Below, piece by piece: positions 1-22,903 of a stretch of DNA of 64,000 bases. The DNA is taken from NCBI GenBank assembly GCA_963978905.1, contig OZ022261.1:11223992-11287991 (forward strand). The letters are read 5' to 3'. A model generated the notes under the pieces. It was not told where the DNA came from, did not search any database, and saw only the letters and a program-made list of their open reading frames with translations. The translations under genes and the position numbers were made by a program. Positions within the stretch are counted from its first letter, which is position 1. Every line of letters begins with the position of its first letter. The stretch comes from Trichostrongylus colubriformis (Eukaryota > Nematoda > Chromadorea > Rhabditida > Trichostrongylidae).

Positions 1-240
1 AAATCACCGAACATCCTTCAACGGTTAAATACTTAACGTACCTCTTTGTAAGATGAATTGAAACAGAAATAGCAAAGCCGCCTTGTTCACGTTGGACCGC
101 ACCCAGGCAAATTGTCATTTTTATCAGACGTACACATTTTAGACGACTGGGCTTTAAAATTTTCCTAGGATTTCACTTATTAAACACGCCTATAACGCTT
201 TACGAGTCCTTTTTGAAATTTTTGAAACTTTTTTGAAATA

Positions 241-1619
241 TTGGGTTGGAGAATAAGTCCTTGCGGTTTTTTTTCAACCCCGTTTTTCACATTGTTTCCC
301 CCATCTTTCGACAAAGCTTATGCATGATTTCGATAGAGCTTTTTTTGCTCTATGAAATGATACTATCTGGTTTTGGATTCCTTCGACTACCCAATATTTA
401 TGAGGCTTGGAAATGAAGTAAGCTAAAGTCAAAAATTTGGCACTTGCGCACCTCATTTTTCTCGCCTACCATCAAGATCAAAAACTGTTTGTGTGTACAT
501 TTTGATAGAGCTTTTCCAGCTCTACAGAATGGCACTACCTTTTATTTGAATGGCTCGAATTTTTCTTGTTTTTAAAACTCACAAATGCAGCACTCGCAAA
601 AGTGTGCGCTTTCATTACCTTCTTTTCCTCGCCTACCATCGAGATTGAAGAGGATGTGCAGATACGCATTCGATAAAGCTTTTTTTGCTCTACAAGACGA
701 TACCACTCTTCTTTTGTATCCTGTCATATTTTACCATTTAGAAATAAGTTTCCACCTGTTTTTCAATTGAAAATTGCGTAGTGGAAATGAATTTTTCTGA
801 CAAAGTGTTTTATATGGTTCGATAGAGCTCTTTTCGCTCTACAGGATAGTGTTTACGGTTTTTGTCAGAATTGATTTTTTCCATTTTTTAGATTATTTGA
901 AAGTCGACGAAATCGAGCATTTTTGACACATTTAATTGAAAATGCTCGATTTCGTCGACTTTTAAATGATCTAAAAAATGGAAAAATTAATTCTGACAAG
1001 AACCGTAAACACTATCTTGTAGAGCGAAAAGAGCTCTATCGAACCATATAAAACACTTTGTCAGAAAAATTCATTTCCACTACGCAATTTTCAATTGAAA
1101 AACAGGTGGAAACTTATTTCTAAATGGTAAAATATGACAGGATACAAAAGAAGAGTGGTATCGTCTTGTAGAGCAAAAAAAGCTTTATCGAATGCGTATC
1201 TGCACATCCTCTTCAATCTCGATGGTGGGCGAGGAAAAGAAGGTAATGAAAGCGCACACTTTTGCGAGTACTGCATTTGTGAGTTTTAAAAACAAGAAAA
1301 ATTCGAGCCATTCAAATAAAAGGTAGTGCCATTCTGTAGAGCTGGAAAAGCTCTATCAAAATATACACACAAACAGTTTTTGATCTTGATGGTAGGCGAG
1401 AAAAATGAGGTGCGCAAGTGCCAAATTTTTGACTTTAGCTTACTTCATTTCCAAGCCTCATAAATATTGGGTAGTCGAAGGAATCCAAAACCAGATAGTA
1501 TCATTTCATAGAGCAAAAAAAGCTCTATCGAAATCATGCATAAGCTTTGTCGAAAGATGGGGGAAACAATGTGAAAAACGGGGTTGAAAAAAACCGCAAG
1601 GACTTATCCCCCAACCCAA
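241..1619. mobile_element. Foldback element with mariner-like ends (non-autonomous)
   Basis: The whole 1379-bp segment is one inverted repeat. The left arm (about 241-923) and the right arm (about 938-1619) are nearly identical reverse complements around a 14-bp loop (924-937). The ends read TTGGGTTGG and CCAACCCAA and are flanked by TA (239-240 and 1620-1621), the target duplication expected of Tc1/mariner insertions. Each arm carries about four diverged subrepeats roughly 150-180 bp apart; each contains a mini-hairpin of the form GATAGAGC-T-rich-GCTCTA (left arm near 330, 507, 675, 822). Identical small open frames in the two arms are consequences of the symmetry, not genes. No transposase was recognised. 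It lies in what appears to be an intron of, or the region upstream of, the acyl-CoA synthetase exons. Confidence 0.88.
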
Positions 1620-1775
1620 TACATGAGGATCACTTGTTTTTTTTTTCTTGCTCCCTCCATTTGGTGGGAGTACGACATAAAAAACCAAAAGATGACAGTT
1701 CGAAAAAAAGACCGCACAGTATGCATCCGTTGATCTTAAACACTATTATTTTTTAAATTAAAAGAAATGTTGTAG

Positions 1776-13037
<11,262 letters not shown>

Positions 13038-14964
13038 AACTTGCCAATGCCTCATCATCACCAGTGCTCTCACATTTCATATTATTCACCTCAGCAATGA
13101 CGAGTTCAGTATCAACGATTCGATAGTTTCAATTCGAATTGGCCTTGTAGATAGACAGTCGCCAAGTTATGGCTATCTATTGAGATTCCATGGTGCCACT
13201 TTAATGTTCAGGCGATATTTGCTCACCTAACTGTTCATATTTTTTATCATTCAGATGATTTGTTTCAGACTTTTAGTGTATATTCAGATGATTTGTCTCA
13301 GACTTTTAGTGTATAAGTTCTACAACGATATACCGATTAAGATAGCTCTACAGCTACTGGAGCTAGTAATGTAGCACCTATACTGTACTTCAGTAAACAA
13401 GACCTTGTGACACTTTGCTGAGTAGCGTAGAAATTCACTGCCTTTTCAAAATATACATGTCATCCATAATTAGAGATCTTTTCTTTATTCTCAATAAATA
13501 TTCATAAAATTGTGCGCATTTCGCCCATTTTGTTATGAGAGTTCTTCCAGGTATTGAGAAAACTTGGTCAGTTTGTTCAACACATTTAGAACAATAGAAG
13601 AGAAAGTACAGTGAACGAAGTAGTGGTCTTCCTCAGCCACAATCTCACTTCATCGAGTGGGCAGAACAGCGGTGAAAATCTTCCAGAAAGAAAGGAAATG
13701 AAAAGCGATAATTATAGAGGCGTTCCAAATGACTCAGTGACAGTAAAGTAATTGAGATCCGTCGATATCTTCTGTCAAGTAAAATGTGTTAGTAATTATA
13801 TCAAGTCGTAAGCCCTCTCAGTGTGTGACTGAGAGCATTCAGGTGCTGATGTGGTGGAAATGAATATAGACCAAGTGAGCATGGCTTGCGCCAGCAAGGA
13901 TGATGCACAAGGCAAGTAAAGCTCATCTGTGATTGGCGTTCCCACTAGCCGACCCACACAGAGGTCTTTCGTGTACATGCAGCTGTTCCAGCACATCTAC
14001 GGTACGTACCGGTACCGAGGCGAAAATCTGAAGAAAGATAGGTATATCCTCTTTCTGGTTTTATTTGAACTTTCTGTACAGCAAGTGAAGGCAAGCTAAC
14101 AGTGACGATTGCTAAAAATTAGAGCAAATTATAGTCTCAAGGAGGGGTGGAATGGCACAGCCGAGCCCCACGAAGCGACTAGTAGAAGGTCAGGTTCACT
14201 GTTTGTAGAACCGGAGCGAGTAACTGCGTGTAGTAAATTTCTAATCTGATGTAACCTACCTCAACGATCGCTGACTTTGCATTGCTCTTACGACTTCATC
14301 ACATTTTTTGTTGGAGGGAGCTCGTTGTAAGAGGATATCGTGGCTAACGAGCTAACACCGATAGACGGTTCTGGTTTTGTTTAATTATGGTCAAAGTTGT
14401 ATAATTAAAAGATTCGGAGATAGCACGCTCGGCAGATGATATCTGAGCGCATTCTATATAAGCGGATCTTTTGACTAAACTAACATTAATGTACTGGTTA
14501 CGTTTTCTTCTCTAGTACATGCAGATTATACTTCGTGCCCTTTGTTGCATTCACCGCCTTCCCTGGACCCTTTCCATTTAGCGAGCCACATTTCTTTCTT
14601 ATTACATGACCTCTCTTCATCAAGCCGAAATCGAGAAGCTGTATAGTAATTGATACTTCTGAAAATTTAGGTCATTCGTGGTTTTCGTCTTCCAAATTCA
14701 TCGTTCAGAGCATAGGTCAAGGTCTACATAACTAACTGCCAGTGCAAATAGGTTGTCAGAGCATGGCTGTTTCCGAGTTTCGCCTACACATTAACAGTGG
14801 AATTCCGGGAGAGGTGGATTGCGACAAGTGGCACCTAAAGATACGAGGCGCTTGATGATACTTGCTAACACTGGTTTTCATAAAGAGCAGTTTTTGTTCA
14901 ACTACAGTGCAGTCATTCACGCAATCAGGTGACGACCCCCTGGCCAACAGTTCTAAAAGATTTA
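13038..14964. other. Intergenic region downstream of the acyl-CoA synthetase gene
   Basis: No gene was recognised. It contains a short tandem duplication near 13251-13316 (two copies of a 32-33 bp unit, CAGATGATTTGT-TCAGACTTTTAGTGTATA) and the AATAAA at 13493-13498. Confidence 0.5.
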
Positions 14965-15479
14965 CAGTAGCGCTCTAAAGTCTTCGGCCAAAACTTTTTT
15001 GTCCTAACTTTTTTCTACTTGACCAAATTTGACAAAATTTTAATATGTGGTACCTGAACCTATTGTCAACATTTCCTTTCACTTCAGTGCCGCTTGACAC
15101 TTTTCATGGTTTTTTACAAGAATTTACCACGAGACCACCGAAAAAAAGTAAAAGCCTTTGTCAAGAAAAACGGCTTTCTTTACAGAAACAAAACAAGCAA
15201 GCCTCAGAGAACATTAATATTTTGTGGAAAGACCACGACTTTTGATGACAGCGGCACAGCGGGACGGCATAGCGATGGCAATCCAAAAACAAAAAATTTC
15301 ATATAACCACGTAACCTACACCGTTGAGCGCCAAAATAGTATATTTAGTATGCAGTGTCTCCAACTACAACATACTAAACTTTCTCTTAGATCGGTGCAG
15401 TTGCAAAAAAGTTACAAGTGAAAAACCCAAGTGAAAGACCATTTCGCCGAAGACTTTTGAGCGCTACTGTATATCGTGC
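14965..15479. mobile_element. Non-autonomous Tc1/mariner-type element with TA duplication
   Basis: Left end CAGTAGCGCTCTAAAGTCTT and right end, reversed, CAGTAGCGCTCAAAAGTCTT form terminal inverted repeats of about 25 bp, flanked by TA at 14963-14964 and 15480-15481. Length is 515 bp. The interior has short open frames only, and no DDE transposase domain was recognised. It lies about 0.5 kb upstream of the collagen start codon. Confidence 0.78.
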
Positions 15480-15481
15480 TC

Positions 15482-16025
15482 TTGCTAAAGCATCGAGGTG
15501 CTCATGCTCTTTGAGTATCTCAATCCGACTCAGACTGACTCATCCTGAGACTAACAACTAGCCCTAATCAGCCAAGTAGTGCTTCGACAGGGAAATGACA
15601 CATGGAGTAGAAGGCGGCTTACAATTAGGACAAAATTTCGCAAAGCTGCTTGCGGCGTGCGGATAAGAGGCCGTAGTTAGTTGGATTCTGGAGCGATTGC
15701 TCTCTACCACACTTCATTTTGAGCCTTATTTTAGGTCTTAAAGCACCGCCACTAGAGATTTGTGCCAATGATACAAACCCGACGTTAAGGTGTCTGGGAA
15801 TCTTCGGAGGTGTGCCCCCACATTTATCCCTCCAACTGTCTGAGGGGAGCTTCAATGCTTTGATGGCGAAGGCGATAAAATGAGAAGAGATACCTTCCAG
15901 ATTGATGCCCTTTTTTGCTGTTTTTCAACTACTGAATTTCAGTCGCATTCACACTCTCACAAACGATAACACTGATTAGCATCCAAAGATCCATTCTCTG
16001 AAAAAGCTTCCAGGTTGACGCCGCA
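15482..16025. promoter_or_regulatory. Upstream region of the collagen gene
   Basis: Between the TA-flanked element and the collagen ATG there are 544 bp with no open gene. No convincing TATA box was seen. Collagen promoter elements would be expected here by position only. Confidence 0.3.
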
Positions 16026-17012
16026 ATGAGTCTGGACAACAAGATCCTGGCATATCGCTTCATCGGCTACGCCACACTGGCGTTCTCGATCGTCTCAGCG
16101 CTTTCCATCTGCATCACACTCCCAATGGTCTCTCATTATGTGAGCGGCATTAAGATCCGCATCAATAGGGATGTGGGTTACTGTAAGGTGAGATTCGAAA
16201 CTGGTTCACTTACTTGTTGAATTCTAGAATAAATCAGATCGTTACAGAATTCCGCTGAGGATATCTGGTCGGAACTAAACACGCTGAAATCAGCCAACAA
16301 TACGCGTGCAAAACGTCAGGCAGGATATGCGACAGCACCGTCCGCTAATACAGATGCGCCCATTGCCGGAGGTGGCGATCAACCAGTGATTGACCAATGC
16401 GCAGGCTGCTGTGCCCAGGGGCCACCAGGTGTACCCGGCCCAGCTGGAAAGCCAGGAAGAGCTGGCAAATCAGGTGCAGCTGGTTTGAATGGACTTCATG
16501 GAAAACCACCTCATGCACCTTGTGAAGCAATAACACCTCCCCCATGCTCCCCTTGCCCACCTGGCCCACCAGGACCGCCAGGACCGCTCGGAGCCCCAGG
16601 TCCAGCAGGAGCACCTGGAGAGGATGGTACTCCTGGTCCTCCAGGCGCTGCAGGACCACCAGGACCGAAAGGATTGCCAGGACCAAAAGGAAGAGACGGA
16701 CAACCAGGAATTGGAGGTGCACCAGGAGCACCCGGTAGTGGATCTCCTCCAACACCAGGACAGCCAGGACCAGCTGGTCCTCCCGGACCACCTGGACCTC
16801 CTGGTCCAAATGGCACAGATGGTCCAAACCGTGGTGTTGGTCCCGCCGGACCCAAGGGTGCACCAGGTCCAGCAGGTGCACCTGGTGCTGACGGCAATCC
16901 AGGTCCGCGTGGTATTCCCGGAAAGGCTGGTAGCGCGGGAGAGAAAGGAATTTGCCCCAAATACTGTGCCATCGACGGTGGCATCTTCTTCGAAGACGGC
17001 ACGAGAAGATAA
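16026..17012 (+). CDS. Cuticle collagen (two exons, about 308 aa)
   Basis: Structural protein of the nematode cuticle, secreted by the hypodermis. Exon 1 is 16026-16187 and exon 2 is 16248-17012, joined by a 60-bp intron with GTGAGA and TTACAG borders in phase 0. The first 54 residues form the Col_cuticle_N domain with its membrane segment ([20 protein letters not shown]). A subtilisin/furin-type site RAKR precedes the triple-helix region. Gly-X-Y blocks are interrupted and flanked by cysteine clusters (CAGCC, then [12 protein letters not shown], then CPKYC) and the protein ends [13 protein letters not shown]. The pattern and terminal motif fit typical cuticle collagens of C. elegans, but I cannot name an orthologue. 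Long frames on the opposite strand are shadows of the repeated Pro/Gly codons. Confidence 0.95.
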
Positions 17013-17657
17013 AGTGCAGTTGTGTCAGAAATCCTCTATGCATGTTCATTTGCAATTTTCTGATAAATATATGCTATTTCTCTTTGTATATTGGAAAGGG
17101 AAGTATGCTATGTCAATAGATGTGCTCAGGTTCAGTTAGAATTACCTCATTCCGTAAGGCCACATCGAACATTGGGCGTTCTGCAATCTCGTGGGTGAGA
17201 ACCGAACTTTATTCCATCAATAAAAGCACACTTGTTGGTTATTTTTATCAGTGAGGAAATCTCGATTTCCACCCTCCAGGCTATAATTCCTTGAAAATCA
17301 CCACTGAGTTGACCAAAATTATTGAGACAGCACACAACGACACATTTATTGGAATGGTTTAATCAAGTCTGATTCACAGGTGGAAACTTCATTGTCACGT
17401 TCTTGTCGGCAATAACTTCGTAGACATTAAATACTACTTTCCAACGCGAGCTGTGTATAAATAACGTCTTTTGCCGACACGGGCAACATACAAACGTTTT
17501 TGGATGGACGTTGGAGAGTACCTGAAACTGCAATAATCTACCCAAACTTCTTGAAATCAAAATAAAACCGGAAACCTCCTCTCTTCAGTCTAACAATAGA
17601 AGCACAAAATGACGCTTACTCATCGATCAATCCCTCTCTTGGGATAAACTGTGTGTA
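17013..17657. other. Collagen 3' flank
   Basis: No gene was recognised. A possible polyadenylation signal AATAAA is at 17219-17224, about 205 bases after the collagen stop. Confidence 0.4.
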
Positions 17658-18941
17658 TTAGGCTGTCGGGAAATAAATGACGCGGTGTGGGAATTCCCGG
17701 TTTCATGAGGAATATATGACTCCTCAATGGATTTTAGGAAACATGCAATAGTGCGTTTGGAAGAGCAAAGTTTGCGCTTTCATTTTTGCAATTCACTTTA
17801 GGGCAGTCTCAATTACTAACTTTTTATAGACCCTAAAGTCAATTATGGAAAACCGCCTTCTTCGAGCTATCATGCTGCATGAATTCAAACTCGTCCACTC
17901 TGGAGGCGAAGCAACCAGGAACATAGTGAAAGCATGGTGACCGGAGTCGACTTCGAAAAGCAATGTGCTAAGTTGGTTCAAAAGGTTTGCTTCAGGCGAT
18001 GAGAGTCTCGAAGATGAGCCGGGTCGAGGTCGGCATTCATCCATCGGTGACGAAGTTTTAAAAGCAGCCGTTGAAGCTAACCCCAAGACAACTACACGGG
18101 CGTTAGCAGCGGATCTGGGGGTACATCACTCAACAGTGGCGCGCCATCTTGCTGACATCGGCAAAGCGAAGAAGATGGAAAAATGGATCCCCCATGATCT
18201 GACCCCGGCTCAACAGCTAGCCCGTTTTGACGTTTGTAACAATCTGTTAGTTCGGTACAAAAATGAGCCTTTCCTCAATCGCCTCATAACCGTGGATGTA
18301 AAGTGGCTTCTGTATGACAATCGTAAGAGGGGATACGTCTGGGTTGATAGGTTTTCCCCTGCCCTCACCTTCCCGAAACCCGATCTACACCCGCAGAAGA
18401 TTCTTCTTACTGTGTGGTGGTGTAGCAAGGGTCTAATCCATTATAGCTTCTTGCAACCCGGCCAAACGGTCACGTCAGACTCCTACTGCCGTGATCTGGA
18501 GCTGATGCATGAGAAGTTGCAAAAATTCTGGCCGGCAGCGGTGAACAGAAAGGGCGTTGTCCTGTTGCAGGATAACGCGAGGCCCCATATTTCATACACC
18601 ACCCGGCAAAAATTGACTCAGTTAGGGATCGAGGTTCTGCCTCATCCCCCATATTCCCCAGACCTTTCCCCCACTGATTATCACTTTTTTGAAGCTCTCG
18701 ATGCAAACCTTCGCAATAATTTTTATAATACTGCAGCTGAAGTGGAATCTGCTTTCCTTCGATTCATTGGTTCCTGTGATGCTAATTTTTATTCTAATGG
18801 TATCGAATCTCTTCCTTGTCGTTGGCAACAGTGTGTAGACTCTAACGGTTTTTATTTTGATAAATTAAGTTGTGATTGAAGAAAGTTATGCTTTCTCAAA
18901 AATTGCCGTCGAACCGCGTCATTTATTTCCCGACAGCCTAA
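17658..18941 (+). mobile_element. Mariner transposon, near-intact (1284 bp)
   Basis: Terminal inverted repeats of about 29 bp (TTAGGCTGTCGGGAAATAAA at the left, its reverse complement at 18917-18941) are flanked by TA target duplications at 17656-17657 and 18942-18943. The element contains a single transposase frame and short untranslated ends, and its length is typical of mariners. High terminal identity and an almost intact gene suggest a recent insertion. It lies between the collagen and DM13 genes. Confidence 0.93.
17845..18879 (+). pseudogene. Mariner transposase with one in-frame stop
   Basis: DD34D transposase of the mariner family, which cuts and pastes the element. The frame from ATG 17845 to TGA 18877-18879 is 344 codons, the usual length, but codon 32 is TGA (17938-17940), where most mariners have a Gly codon in the G-E/P-G motif. 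Downstream everything is open: helix-turn-helix region (FASGDESLEDEPGRGR, then HHSTVARHLADIGKAKK), WIPHDLTPAQQ, LITVDVKWLLYDN holding the first catalytic Asp, LLQDNARPHIS with the second Asp, and HPPYSPDLSPTDYHFF with the third. The canonical VTxDEKW is VDVKW here, so the Asp is kept but Glu has become Val. A protein started internally would lack part of the DNA-binding domain. Confidence 0.9.
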
Positions 18942-18943
18942 TA

Positions 18944-19398
18944 TTTGTTAGATCCATTCAATTTCGTGGTTTTTTTGCACTGTCAACCGAGTAAGCATCC
19001 ATTCCCTGGAGTGAGCTTCAAGCTAAAACTGGAAAGCGAGCCGCGAACCCCTCTATTCCCACCCCAGCCGCTGGAGGCGGACCGAGTCAAGAAAGGCGGC
19101 TGGAGCTAAAAAGACCGCCTCTGCCACAGCTCAGAGGCGCGTCTTTCGCGGGGATTTTCGCTGCAGACAGGCTTTCTAGACCCCTAGTTTCCAAGTGAAT
19201 GACTCCTTTTAGCGATTCCTTATCACTCACATTACCCCTAACACTTCTTTACCCTACATGTCTAACCGCCCATGCAGCTGACCTGGCCGAAGATGGAAGC
19301 TTGATGTGTGTGAGCTCAGATCTGCTATATGGCTTTCAGATCATCATTGTAGTAATGGATCTCCCAGTCCGATGACGGAAGACAGCAAAGTAGTGATC
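18944..19398. other. Intergenic, nothing recognised
   Basis: No coding or repeat structure could be supported here. Confidence 0.4.
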
Positions 19399-19813
19399 AA
19401 AGGAATCGCCCACAGAAAAATAGGTTTTTTTAAATCATGTATTCGTGTTGTGTTTGCCTAATGTGTGTCGCATGCAAAGTTTTACGCAAAAAAAAAGAGA
19501 ACTGCTGAGATAGAGCACCACAAAGTCTCGGCCGAGTGGGCGGGGCCTTCGTGCAAAAGCACACCCCGTCGTCCGCCGCGGTAGGAGACGCATTGTAGGA
19601 TTGAAAATCTATGTAAGAGTCCCACTCTCCGTTCCGAACCGTGGCGGTCGACGGGACGGTACTTTCACTCGGATGTCCCTCCCATCCGGCCGAGAATTCG
19701 GGCAGCTGTATCTTAGCCTAGTTCTCACTTTTTCGCGTAAAACTTTGCATGCGGCCCCTTTTAGGGAAATGCAACATTGATTGAGAAACTCACGTTTCCG
19801 TGGACGATTCCTT
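19399..19813. mobile_element. MITE family M1, copy 2
   Basis: Ends are AAAGGAATCGCCCACAGAAA and TTTCCGTGGACGATTCCTT. Internal blocks match copy 1 at 6223-6643: GAG-TAGAGCACCACAAAGTCTCGGCCG, GGAGACGCATTGTAGGA, CCGTGGCGG-CGACGGGACGG and TTTTTCGCGTAAAACT-TGCATGCGGCCC. Length is about 415 bp. Confidence 0.82.
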
Positions 19814-20504
19814 AAGTTCTTCACAATTACGTCACTGAACCTTGAAAAATTCCTGAATGAATGATGCTTTCTGAAACTACTTGCATGGTCCTTCCCAGTA
19901 ATTCGCGTGTTGTATGGTTTCCCGAAATTTTAGGCGCAAGTCGACGTAGCGAAACAAGTTGAGCGTTAGGCTTCGCCCTGTTTTCGAGCAAAACAAGCCA
20001 CGTCCTTGATAGAGCTCATTATTGATTGAAATAATGAAAATCTATGTGAGGTAAAATGTGCTGCTTCGAAGTCTCAAGTGCTTTGCAGTTCGGAATCCAG
20101 AGAAGAAATGGTGGATGTCTTTTCTTAAACTCCTCGCTTGGAGCGATTCATGCGCAGATGCGAACCGGACCTCTAAATCATTTGTTGATGTAGTCAAAGT
20201 TAGTGACAAGTTAGGTAGTATAGTACACACAGCTCTATTCAAGCGGGAAGAACGAATGCCGGACTTTGAAATTTTTCGACTCTGTGATCCTTCGATTTTT
20301 TGCGGTGTCGCTTTTAAGATCATGGAAGCCATCCTTACTGCTGATCATCCAAAGCATTCCTAATGTTTTTTGGATAAAGGATGTTCAGTGGTAGTTAGCC
20401 ATACTCTGTGATGAACTGGAAAAGTTAAACTTCGTGAATACTGGTTGAAGATTCATTTCTGTGCATGGATGAGTGATAATTTTGTTAGGAACCTCTCTAA
20501 CTAG
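19814..20504. other. Intergenic, nothing recognised
   Basis: A 101-codon frame on the plus strand (20058-20363) overlaps one on the minus strand. I recognise neither and see no splice or domain support. Confidence 0.35.
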
Positions 20505-21330
20505 GGAAGGTATTTTACTTCCCATAGAACTTTGAAATGAGACCCGGGGGGATCGATAGAGCTTCGAAAGCTGATTATAACTGTGAAAATCAAAATTGCC
20601 AAATGGCACTCTGAAGCGAGTTACGAGGAGTCAAAGTTTGCCTGTGACACCTCATTGGCGAGGCACGCACTTTGCCATCAGGCGGTTTGTCGAAATGGCC
20701 ATTTGCAATGAGACACATACTAATGTACGCGCTTTTGAGTGCTGATCTCATATCTGTATTCAGAATCTGTCAAACAATTACCTGAATGAAGTTATGAAGG
20801 TTTTTCTGAAAAAAAGAGTAATACCATTTCATGGTATGTTTGAGAGCCCATAGCGCGCGAGCCATACGTTTTCACACAAAACCAGTGTGATTTTTGTGTT
20901 TAGGGGATCAAATTACCACATGAGACAAGTTTTCAGCCAATTCGAGAATTTGACCACATCGCGGAAAAGTTGATGGGCTGGCTGGCAACCCATTTAACAA
21001 AGGAGAAGTCGTTGACCCTTGCCCGGCAAATGCTCTTATTTGGCGCTTGTTACGTGCGTTTAGTGTGATGGGCAAGTGTGACAGGTATGTGTAGGTTATC
21101 TTGTTCAGGTTGCAGGGATTTTTGTCGAAGAAATTTCAAAAACTATCACTTTACCCCCTGGCCACCCCATTTTTCCGAAGTTGGACCTGAAACTTTGACC
21201 CCTCGTAACTCGCTTCAGGATGCCATTTGGCAATGTTGGTTTTCACAGTTATAATCAGCGTTCGAAGCTCTATCGATCCCCCCGGGTCTCATTTTAAAGT
21301 TCCATGGGAAGTAAAATACCTTCCCTTGTA
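20505..21330. mobile_element. TIR element, about 825 bp with 140-bp arms
   Basis: The left arm (about 20505-20645: GGGAAGGTATTTTACTTCCC ... GAGTTACGAGGAGTCAAAGTTT) is the near-perfect reverse complement of the right arm (about 21185-21330). The interior (20646-21184) is unique sequence with no recognised protein. Terminal GGGAAGGTATTTTACTTCCC is itself a small palindrome. No clear target duplication could be fixed. Confidence 0.82.
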
Positions 21331-22597
21331 AGAGTCATTCTTTTATAGTCGTTACCAGATAAGCACTTACATCATATTATCGCTCGTGGGTGAAGATCGT
21401 TTGCCAACTCGAGGATACGGTACCAACAAAGAAGATAGTGGTAGTGACGAGCGTGATATTCTGTGCAACGGGAACATGGCCACTGTAAAGGACGTTTATC
21501 GACGGATTCAGGTGAATAACATTTTCTAAAGACTTCATAGAGACCATAATATTTGAATCGTCGCCAAATGTTGGGAAACGCAGGCCTAAGTGACCACACA
21601 TCGGGCTCTGTATGTATGTGAGACGATTGAGCACTGGTGAATTTAAACTAAACGTTCCCGCAGGCTTTAGCATTCGCCAAGAAACGGCTACACGTTATCC
21701 TAGAGGAACCTCGGTAAGGTCCTCTAGTGGTAAGTTCTTCTCCCTTATCGTGAGCCATTCCCGCAAAATCTTCAGAAATGTCAAGAAAAAGGTGGCTGGC
21801 ATTGTAAAAGCATTGCATGATTATGCCTGCTTATAATTCAGAAATAAGCAAAAAGTGAACTGTCTTTTGACCGAAGTTGTCTCGATTTGGATAACTATAC
21901 TTAAAGGCCTTGATAGGCCTGAGCTAATACATATATATCCACTAATTTCGTTGCAGGCTATGTTTCGTCAGCAACTCCTGAATGAAGTCAATGTTCGTCC
22001 ATATAATTGATTACTTGGGTCTTAGCGAACATATGCGTAGTGCTCCCTAGTGAAATAAATTTCTAAGTCAGTGATCATAAGTGAAATAAATTTCTAAGTC
22101 AAGGCAATCTCCTATTAGGTTTCGTGAAAGATATGGGCTGAAGCTAATTTAGTAGCCCATAGCGGTCTTCGGTGGACGGCAGAAACCAATATGACTGATG
22201 ATGAGCTTACATTTCCAATTCCACAGTATTTCTGGAGGCTCACGACCCATGTTTCTCGTTCCTGATACAGAACTGTCTTGTGGAAAACTTATGCTACCCT
22301 ATATCATAGGAAATGCTCATTCTTCATGCGTCATAAGGTTTTCAGGAAAAAATATACATAACACCTTAGCGAATTCTTACCCTATGTTTTGTGTTACGTT
22401 GAAACGGCTACAAGATTTCACAGGAATAACTTAATAATATCAGCATACACTCAAAATGAATCTTTGAAATGAAGAGGTATAGTTTCGTTTCAAGACCTAC
22501 TTCGAAGCCCCCCTACGCATCATTCCAGCGTCAACAGTGATTCTCCAGGTACGTGTGACAGCACCTGACGAGTGAGCTATGTCAGCCTACTCTTAAA
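21331..22597. other. Intergenic, no gene recognised
   Basis: Short frames on both strands near 21372-21836 have no recognisable domain. A short tandem duplication, AGTGAAATAAATTTCTAAGT, occurs twice near 22049-22100. Confidence 0.4.
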
Positions 22598-22903
22598 TTA
22601 CCGTAGTTGAGGACTCACAGGCTCTAGGGCTAAAGACGCTGCAGGCGGCAGGTTGTGAGTTACAAGTTCCAGGATGAAGCTGAATTTCAACTTGAATCCA
22701 AAATCTTCAAAATCAATTTTGTCTCGAACTATAACTGTACTTATTGTTAGTCTACTATTACAGGGTGTGGGACACTCTGTAAACCAATTCTTTGTTGGTA
22801 TTAGTTTTGAAATGAAATAGTGAAATAGAAACATACGATTCTCCTCGGCTTTTGCTTCAAAGACGATGGCGAGAACCAGCAGAAGCGTCAGAATCAGCTT
22901 CAT
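22598..22903 (-). CDS. Candidate small secreted peptide (two exons)
   Basis: From ATG at 22903-22901 the first exon encodes a clear signal peptide, MKLILTLLLVLAIVFEAKA, followed by EEN, and ends at 22837 before a GTATGT donor. An acceptor TTTACAG just before about 22776 continues in phase with QCPTPCNSRLTISTV and runs to a TAA at 22598-22600. The mature peptide of about 60-65 residues has a CPTPC start and no other cysteines. The intron length is a multiple of three, so retention would also stay open. A donor (CG then GTAATT) just before the stop means further exons to the left are possible. The family is unknown. Confidence 0.45.
   Translation of the reverse strand: MKLILTLLLVLAIVFEAKAEENRMFLFHYFISKLIPTKNWFTECPTPCNSRLTISTVIVRDKIDFEDFGFKLKFSFILELVTHNLPPAASLALEPVSPQLR

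Noticed and set aside
274..1587. Pairs of identical 60-61 residue proteins on opposite strands
   Set aside because: They are produced by the perfect symmetry of the foldback. There is no domain, splice signal or conservation argument.
16345..17055. A 236-codon minus-strand frame opposite the collagen, and a 163-codon Pro/Gly frame
   Set aside because: Both are antisense shadows of the Gly-X-Y codons. The plus strand has the complete domain order, start, intron and stop of a cuticle collagen.
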